From Candidatus Kapaibacterium sp. (GTDB lineage: Bacteria > Bacteroidota > Ignavibacteria > Kapaibacteriales > UBA2268), in assembly GCA_030835065.1 (NCBI GenBank), contig JAUQWR010000794.1, forward strand, positions 1 to 6,805: a DNA stretch of 6,805 bases, in the 5' to 3' direction. Each line of letters starts with the position of its first letter. The stretch's first letter is position 1. Positions 1-4,478 of the stretch are shown piece after piece. The notes beneath the pieces are model-generated. The model had not been told where the DNA came from. It saw only the letters and a list, made by a program, of their open reading frames with translations, and did no database searches. Position numbers and translations under genes: made by a program.

Positions 1-5
1 AAGTA

Positions 6-1118
6 CTATTTCTCTCTTATTGTCTTTTCCATTTTTTCGAGCATTAATTTAGTCGAGTCCTCCCAACTAAAACTTTTCGCCCATTCAATTGCACCATTTG
101 ATAGTTTCATTCTATAATCTTGGTTTTGCAACAATTCAATAATTTGTTTAGCCAATTCATCAATATTTGCATATTCATATAAAGTACCGGAAACACCTTG
201 TTTAACAGAATCCCTCAATCCGGGCACATTAGCCGAAATCACAGGAGTACCGCAAGCATTTGCTTCGATATTAGTAATTCCCCAACCTTCTTTCATGGAA
301 GTATTCACCACAACATGCGAACGCGAAAGAAGTTTTACTTTATCTTCTTCGCTAACAAATCCAAAAAACTTAGTATCATCTTCAATCCCCAATTTCTTGG
401 CAAGTTCTTCCATATAAGGCCTGAAATCACCCCTGCCTAGAATTTGCAATTTAGCATTAGGCACACTCTTCTTTACTTTAGCAAAAGCATAAAGAAGATG
501 GTCTGGAGACTTATATTTCTTCAATCTTCCAAAATACGAAACAGTAGGTAGTTCTTCTTTTTCTCCAATCGAATAAGAGAATCTGCTTTCGTCTATTGCA
601 TTAGGCACAATAGCGAAATTGTTTCTATTAAATCCTCTTTGCACAAACTCGCTCAATGTAGATTCAGAAACCACAGCAAAAGGCGTCTTTTTATAGACCC
701 AATCAATAATTTTTTCACTTAAATAAACATAAGATCCGGCTATAAAACCAGCTTCTCTAAATATACTTTTACCAAAAAAATGATGGCTAATTGCAAGCAA
801 AGGTTCCTTTACCCAGCAAGGACTATAAAAAGGAATTTTATTAATATCATCAATTATAATATCAAAATTTTCTTTAGAAAATCTTTTTTTATACATTTTC
901 CTAACAATGAAATTAAAAGTATTACGCGAGCCTTTTCGAATAATCTTGATACCATCAATTATTTCTTCTTCGGGTATATTATCATCAAATTTACATGAAA
1001 ACTGAACAACTTCATGCCCCATTGCAGCAATTCGCTTAAAAATTTCATGAGCATGCACTTCTGCTCCGCCTCCCTGAGGTGTCTTTATATCCTGCCAATT
1101 TATCAAAAGAATCTTCAT
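6..1118 (-). CDS. Glycosyltransferase family 4 (GT-B fold), complete
   Basis: Probable cytoplasmic, retaining, nucleotide-sugar-dependent glycosyltransferase of the GT4 family, 370 residues, the usual length. The N-terminal half has the acceptor-side Rossmann start (MKILLINWQD) followed by the glycine-rich loop GGGAEVHAHE at residues 16-25. The C-terminal donor-binding half begins near VPNAID (171-176) and YFGRLKKYKSPDHLL (195-209). The family EX7E motif is intact: E277 and E285 in EGWGITNIE, followed by ANACGTPVIS. No signal peptide or membrane helix is visible. The ATG is at 1118-1116 with only a weak purine run (GAGAAA) before it, and the stop is TAG at 6-8. By family knowledge such enzymes build lipopolysaccharide, capsule or other surface glycans; the donor and acceptor cannot be read from the sequence. 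No other glycan gene is visible here; an operon partner could lie to the left of the window, downstream of this gene. The family call is firm and the substrate is unknown. Confidence 0.95.
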   Translation of the reverse strand: MKILLINWQDIKTPQGGGAEVHAHEIFKRIAAMGHEVVQFSCKFDDNIPEEEIIDGIKIIRKGSRNTFNFIVRKMYKKRFSKENFDIIIDDINKIPFYSPCWVKEPLLAISHHFFGKSIFREAGFIAGSYVYLSEKIIDWVYKKTPFAVVSESTLSEFVQRGFNRNNFAIVPNAIDESRFSYSIGEKEELPTVSYFGRLKKYKSPDHLLYAFAKVKKSVPNAKLQILGRGDFRPYMEELAKKLGIEDDTKFFGFVSEEDKVKLLSRSHVVVNTSMKEGWGITNIEANACGTPVISANVPGLRDSVKQGVSGTLYEYANIDELAKQIIELLQNQDYRMKLSNGAIEWAKSFSWEDSTKLMLEKMEKTIREK

Positions 1119-1136
1119 TTTCTCAATTTCATTGAT

Positions 1137-1165
1137 TGCAAAAATTTAATATAAAAAATTTTGCA
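1137..1165. repeat. Imperfect inverted repeat, 11-bp arms, 7-bp spacer
   Basis: The left arm TGCAAAAATTT (1137-1147) pairs with the right arm AAAATTTTGCA (1155-1165) at 10 of 11 positions; the mismatch is A1144 against A1158. A third, related arm GCAAATTT follows at 1173-1180 and can pair with 1157-1164 at 7 of 8 positions, so the right arm has two possible partners. The repeat begins 19 bp upstream of the glycosyltransferase start codon. It could be a repressor site or a hairpin in the leader of that gene. It is too poor in G+C to be a good intrinsic terminator. Confidence 0.5.
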
Positions 1166-1209
1166 TGCTAAAGCAAATTTCGGCTGGCATAAACTTTGTA
1201 TTTTATTTA

Positions 1210-1240
1210 TTAAATATTTAACAGTTATATGTAAATATTT
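1210..1240. repeat. Palindrome TTAAATATTTAA with a second TAAATATTT copy 21 bp on
   Basis: Positions 1210-1221 form a perfect 12-bp palindrome. The core TAAATATTT (1211-1219) recurs at 1232-1240, exactly 21 bp downstream, which is two helical turns. The same ten bases, TAAATATTTA, appear again at 4382-4391 in the other divergent intergenic region. Short AT palindromes are common in AT-rich spacers, so a binding-site role is only a possibility. Confidence 0.35.
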
Positions 1241-1278
1241 GATAATTATGGATAATATAAATTTCGGGAATAGATGAT

Positions 1279-2301
1279 ATGAAAAATGGTTGCAGATTAT
1301 TGAGCAGATGGCTAATAATGAGCCTTTTATGCGTTTTGATTGTTTCCTGCGGAGTTCCCAGATCCGTTCGTAATTCAGACAAAACTAAAAAAATTGCAAA
1401 AAAAATGGATTCAAAAAACGATAATCAAAATACTTTGACTGATATTCAGGAATTTGAAAAAAAGGTTCTTGCCTCCAAATCAAATAATGATTCAAAACCC
1501 GAACAAGAATCAAGTCTGCCAAGCCTTAAAAGCCAGCTTCAGAATCTAAGCATGGAACAAGTAGAAATCAAAAACAAAGTCAATACTTTGCAAAATGATG
1601 TAATTGAAATTAAATATACTCTCGAAGAAATTAAAAGTGCACTTATAAAAGATAATAAAATGATTCGCAAACAAGCAGTTTCGGGTCCGGAAGAAGAATT
1701 GAATCAATCAGATGAATCAAACACAAGTGACGAAGAATTTGTAGTAATGCCAGAAGAAAAGTCGAAGGAACTGGCAATAAAGAAAAAGGAAAGCCCTAAG
1801 AAGCCAGCAGCAAAAAAAACGGCTCCCAAACCTATTGCAAAATGGAAAGAGTCTGAAGCAAAACCAAATTATAAAATTGCTCCTGCAAGCACAATCGTAA
1901 AAACTGAGCCAAAATCTGAACCTATAAAACAAGAAAATATTAAACCAGAGATGAGCGAAGCACTAAATTTATTTGCTAAAAAAGATTTCAATAATACAAT
2001 ACTAAAAATGAATGAAATTTTGAACAGCACCAAGGATAAAATCGTTATTATCGATTGCCATTTCTGGATAGGCGAAAGCTATTTTAATTTGAAAGATTTT
2101 AGAAAAGCTATAGATTACTTTGCAAAAGTAATAAAAGCAGGTAGCTCCGACAAGAGAGACGATGCACAATCAAAAATGGCTGAATGTTTTGTTAAAACCG
2201 GCAATATCAGTGAAGCAAAAACAGCATATCAAACTTTGATTGAGAAATATCCCGGCAGCGAATATATCCCCAAAGCTAAGAAAATGCTTCAACAATTATA
2301 A
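1279..2301 (+). CDS. CpoB/YbgF-like lipoprotein with coiled coil and C-terminal TPR domain
   Basis: Predicted lipid-anchored envelope protein of 340 residues. The N terminus has basic residues, a hydrophobic stretch (about 11-22) and a lipobox IVSC, so Cys24 should be lipidated; the next residue is Gly, not Asp. Residues 25-80 are polar and probably unstructured. About 82-128 is a heptad-like coiled coil (LKSQLQNLSMEQVEIKN onward). About 137-162 is acidic, and about 163-222 is a Lys/Pro/Ala-rich linker (SPKKPAAKKTAPKP) resembling periplasm-spanning linkers. Residues about 225-340 hold three TPR-like helix pairs, including HFWIGESYFNLKDFRKAIDYF and the closing YPGSEYIPKAKKML pattern of the YbgF/CpoB C-terminal domain. 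In that family the coiled coil plus TPR protein works with the Tol-Pal system and peptidoglycan synthesis. Here no tol or pal gene is adjacent, so the role is inferred by architecture only. It could also be a gliding or secretion-related TPR lipoprotein. The ATG at 1279 is chosen because it includes the full signal peptide. Confidence 0.85.
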   Translation: MKNGCRLLSRWLIMSLLCVLIVSCGVPRSVRNSDKTKKIAKKMDSKNDNQNTLTDIQEFEKKVLASKSNNDSKPEQESSLPSLKSQLQNLSMEQVEIKNKVNTLQNDVIEIKYTLEEIKSALIKDNKMIRKQAVSGPEEELNQSDESNTSDEEFVVMPEEKSKELAIKKKESPKKPAAKKTAPKPIAKWKESEAKPNYKIAPASTIVKTEPKSEPIKQENIKPEMSEALNLFAKKDFNNTILKMNEILNSTKDKIVIIDCHFWIGESYFNLKDFRKAIDYFAKVIKAGSSDKRDDAQSKMAECFVKTGNISEAKTAYQTLIEKYPGSEYIPKAKKMLQQL

Positions 2302-2325
2302 AAACTATTTATTATATATTAGGCA

Positions 2326-4296
2326 TTAATCAAGAAATTCTTGTAATAATACTCTTGCATTAGTGCCTTTTGACTCTTCAGAATCAAGTATCAAACTACC
2401 ATTCATCTTTTCGACTAATTCTTTAGCAAGTACCAATCCTAATCCAGTACCTTTTTCATTTAATGTGCCAAGTGTAGAAAATGAGCTTTCGAGTTTGAAT
2501 AATTTGGGTTTATCTTCTTCTTTAATTCCTTTACCAAAATCTTTTATAGAAATTTCTATTCTATTATCGAACTTAAGAGCATTAATTTCTATCAGATTAT
2601 TAGGATATGAAAATTTAATAGCATTCGAAATTAAATTCCTAAGTACCGAATTCAAAGAATGTTTGTCTGCATCTACATACAAATCATCATTAACATTACA
2701 AATAATCTCTAAACCTTTGTTGATAGTGACATCAGTAAACAATTTAATAGAGTAATTAATAGTCTGCTTCAAATTTATTTTAGTATTCTGAATGCTAAGA
2801 TTACCACCTTGCAATCTCGACCACTCCAGCAGATTAATTAGTAATTCATAGATTTGTCTGGAAGAAATATTCATAGCCTCAGCCATTTGCTTAATTTCTT
2901 CTTTGCCAAGTTGCTCAATTTCTTTGCTTAAAATATCGGTAAGCCCCACAAACCCACTTAAAGGGTTTTTCAAATCATGCGAAATAATTGAAAACAACTT
3001 ATCTTTGCTTGCATTAGTTTTTTTAAGTTCTTCGGCATTAGCAATCAAATCATAATTCAATTCAAGGATTTCATCATTCAATTCTTCTACTTGCCTTTTA
3101 GATTCTTTGAGTTCCTCGATTAGCTTTTCATTTTTATCTTGAATACGTTTATTTTCAGACAAATCGACAATAACACCTTCAAAATAAACTTGCCCATCTT
3201 CTTCGAGCATACGCGAACTATCGAGCACCCATATTTCTTCGCCATCAGCTCTTCTCATTTTAGATTCGAAGTCAGAGACAATTGCATTTTTGCTCATCAA
3301 CTCATACCAGCGCTCTCTAGCATGTTCGTCTGTATAAAAATCTTCAGTTCGGTATTTCTTTAATTCATCAATCGAGCTTACACCCATAATTTTAAGAATT
3401 GCAGGATTGGCATCAATAATTTTTCCTTCGCAATCTGTTCTATAAATCCCAACAGGCACATGTTCGAATAGACTTCTATATTTTTTTTCGCTTTCGAACA
3501 AACTTTTTTCAACTTCTCTAATCTTTGAGATATCCAATATTAACCCTTGATAGCCAATAACTTTCCCTTCGGAATCTTTTCGTGCATAAGAATTTAGAAT
3601 ACAATTCAATACCTTTCCACTTTTGTGCAAAAGATCAACTTCAAAATCTTTGAAATAACCTTTGCTATCGCATTCCTTTCTAAATAAATCTCTATCGGAT
3701 TGATTTTTATATAGAATAATTGAGCTAATCCCTTTTATTTCATCATATTCATATCCGAATAACTCAAGCATAGCTTTGTTGCAATCAATAATTTTTCCTT
3801 CGGCGGAGGAATAATAAATAGCTTCTGTGCTTTGATCAAAGAGCTCTTGATATCTCTTCTCAGCATCTTTCAATTGATTCTGGGATTCAATTAATGCTTT
3901 TTCATTATAAATATTTTCGACTACACGATTAATCACATTAGGCAAAAGACCAATAAAATTGTTATCTTTCACAATGTAATCACGAGCACCTTTTTTCATC
4001 ATTTCAACTGCAATTTTTTCGTTGCCGAAAGCAGTCATAATAATAAAATTAGTTGTAGAATTGATGCTAATCAGCTTTTCGAGCAGTTCGAATCCATTCA
4101 AGTCAGGCAAATGATAATCCAATAAAATAAGATAATCTGATGCAGCTGAATATATTTCAATTGCTCGAGCAGCATTTTCGGCAATTATACATTCAAATCC
4201 AGATTTTGTAAGCACTTCGTAAATTAAAATTGACTGGCTGTCATCGTCTTCGATGATTAGTATTCTAATTTTTTTACTTAGTAAAGAATCTTGCAT
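2326..4296 (-). CDS. Hybrid sensor histidine kinase, REC-PAS-PAS-HisKA-HATPase
   Basis: Soluble two-component protein of 656 residues counted from the ATG at 4296-4294. A TTG at 4305-4303 would add three residues; I prefer the ATG, though neither start has a Shine-Dalgarno sequence. Residues about 10-125 form a receiver domain: acidic E16/D17, phospho-acceptor D60 in LLDYHLPDLNG, T88 and K110. K110 is followed by Asp instead of the usual Pro. PAS domains lie at about 147-259 and 269-381, each ending in a DIS/DLS-type motif. A coiled-coil linker (about 382-430) leads to HisKA with H440 in SHDLKNP. The HATPase domain has its N box N554/N558, G1 box DFGKG (586-590) and G2 box GTGLG (616-620), so the kinase appears catalytically intact. 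There is no membrane segment, so it should sense cytoplasmic signals or take phosphate from another kinase through its receiver. It is convergent with the lipoprotein gene (24-bp gap) and divergent from the multi-PAS sensor. The signal and partner are unknown. Confidence 0.95.
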   Translation of the reverse strand: MQDSLLSKKIRILIIEDDDSQSILIYEVLTKSGFECIIAENAARAIEIYSAASDYLILLDYHLPDLNGFELLEKLISINSTTNFIIMTAFGNEKIAVEMMKKGARDYIVKDNNFIGLLPNVINRVVENIYNEKALIESQNQLKDAEKRYQELFDQSTEAIYYSSAEGKIIDCNKAMLELFGYEYDEIKGISSIILYKNQSDRDLFRKECDSKGYFKDFEVDLLHKSGKVLNCILNSYARKDSEGKVIGYQGLILDISKIREVEKSLFESEKKYRSLFEHVPVGIYRTDCEGKIIDANPAILKIMGVSSIDELKKYRTEDFYTDEHARERWYELMSKNAIVSDFESKMRRADGEEIWVLDSSRMLEEDGQVYFEGVIVDLSENKRIQDKNEKLIEELKESKRQVEELNDEILELNYDLIANAEELKKTNASKDKLFSIISHDLKNPLSGFVGLTDILSKEIEQLGKEEIKQMAEAMNISSRQIYELLINLLEWSRLQGGNLSIQNTKINLKQTINYSIKLFTDVTINKGLEIICNVNDDLYVDADKHSLNSVLRNLISNAIKFSYPNNLIEINALKFDNRIEISIKDFGKGIKEEDKPKLFKLESSFSTLGTLNEKGTGLGLVLAKELVEKMNGSLILDSEESKGTNARVLLQEFLD

Positions 4297-4318
4297 AAAT
4301 ATCAAAAAATATTTTAAT

Positions 4319-4338
4319 AAATTTATAGCTATTTATTT
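4319..4338. repeat. Interrupted palindrome centred on ATAGCTAT
   Basis: The core ATAGCTAT (4325-4332) is a perfect palindrome. After a two-base mismatch on each side, the symmetry resumes for four bases (AAAT at 4319-4322 against ATTT at 4335-4338), giving 16 of 20 symmetric positions. It sits 23 bp upstream of the hybrid kinase start codon and so could overlap its promoter or leader. AT richness makes chance symmetry fairly likely. Confidence 0.3.
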
Positions 4339-4359
4339 TTATTAAACAATATTAATTAC

Positions 4360-4367
4360 TATTTTTG
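4360..4367 (+). promoter_or_regulatory. Possible TAnnTTTG (-7) promoter element of the multi-PAS gene
   Basis: TATTTTTG matches the TAnnTTTG element used by the primary sigma factor of Bacteroidota. It would place transcription start near 4374 and give a leader of roughly 100 nt containing both perfect inverted repeats. I see no TTG at the usual distance upstream, and an 8-mer of this composition can occur by chance in such AT-rich sequence, so support is weak. Confidence 0.25.
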
Positions 4368-4392
4368 TAAGCTAATAGCAATAAATATTTAA

Positions 4393-4412
4393 TGCAATTT
4401 ATGGAAATTGCA
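4393..4412. repeat. Perfect inverted repeat, 8-bp arms, 4-bp spacer
   Basis: TGCAATTT (4393-4400) and AAATTGCA (4405-4412) are exact reverse complements around the spacer ATGG. On DNA this resembles a dimeric-regulator operator. As RNA it could fold into an 8-bp stem with a four-base loop. Its centre (4402.5) lies 42 bp, four helical turns, from the centre of the next inverted repeat. Confidence 0.6.
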
Positions 4413-4435
4413 AAGATTTAAAAAAAATAAATTTT

Positions 4436-4453
4436 AAGATTATGAATAATCTT
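4436..4453. repeat. Perfect inverted repeat, 8-bp arms, 2-bp spacer
   Basis: AAGATTAT (4436-4443) and ATAATCTT (4446-4453) are exact reverse complements around GA. The two-base spacer is too short for an RNA loop with the full stem, so a DNA-binding site for a dimeric protein is the better reading. It ends 25 bp upstream of the multi-PAS start codon. A related AAGATTTA lies at 4413-4420. Confidence 0.6.
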
Positions 4454-4478
4454 GTAAATTAGCGTGGACAGATTGGTG

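Larger units (their letters stand above)
1119..1278. promoter_or_regulatory. Divergent intergenic region, glycosyltransferase / lipoprotein
   Basis: This 160-bp, very AT-rich stretch lies between two divergently transcribed genes and so should hold both promoters and 5' untranslated regions. I find no clean copy of the Bacteroidota TAnnTTTG element. The nearest matches have one mismatch: AATATTTG at 1234-1241 on the plus strand, and AATTTTTG read on the minus strand over about 1139-1146. The hexamer GATAAT occurs twice exactly 10 bp apart (1241-1246 and 1251-1256), just before the lipoprotein start, and could act as an alternative -10-like element. A weak GGGA lies at 1266-1269, about 10 bases before the ATG at 1279. 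The assignment as a control region rests on gene orientation; the individual elements are guesses. Confidence 0.5.
4297..4478. promoter_or_regulatory. Divergent intergenic region between the two sensor genes
   Basis: This 182-bp AT-rich stretch separates divergent starts at 4296 (minus) and 4479 (plus), so it should contain both promoters. It holds, in order, an interrupted palindrome (4319-4338), a TAnnTTTG-type match (4360-4367), TAAATATTTA (4382-4391), and two perfect inverted repeats (4393-4412 and 4436-4453). No RNA gene or longer open frame is visible. An in-frame TAA at 4455-4457 limits how far upstream the plus-strand gene could begin. Confidence 0.55.

Noticed and set aside
1274..1282. 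ATG ATA TGA overlapping the lipoprotein start codon, a possible translational-coupling mini-frame.
   Set aside because: It is two codons long and has no support beyond chance; the ATG at 1279 gives a full signal peptide.
1783..1866. Lys/Pro/Ala-rich segment considered as a histone H1-like DNA-binding tail.
   Set aside because: The protein carries a lipoprotein signal peptide and a TPR domain, so this segment should be in the periplasm; a spacer role fits better.
2302..2325. Possible bidirectional terminator in the convergent gap between the lipoprotein and kinase genes.
   Set aside because: The 24 bp are nearly all A/T and contain no GC-bearing stem followed by a T run on either strand.
2363..3363. 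Plus-strand frames of 130 and 74 codons inside the hybrid kinase gene.
   Set aside because: They are antisense to conserved HATPase and PAS coding sequence and have no protein-like features of their own.
4401..4421. Six-codon open frame (MEIAKI) starting in the loop of the first inverted repeat, upstream of the multi-PAS gene.
   Set aside because: It has no ribosome site and no leader-peptide signature such as a run of one amino acid; short frames of this size are expected by chance.
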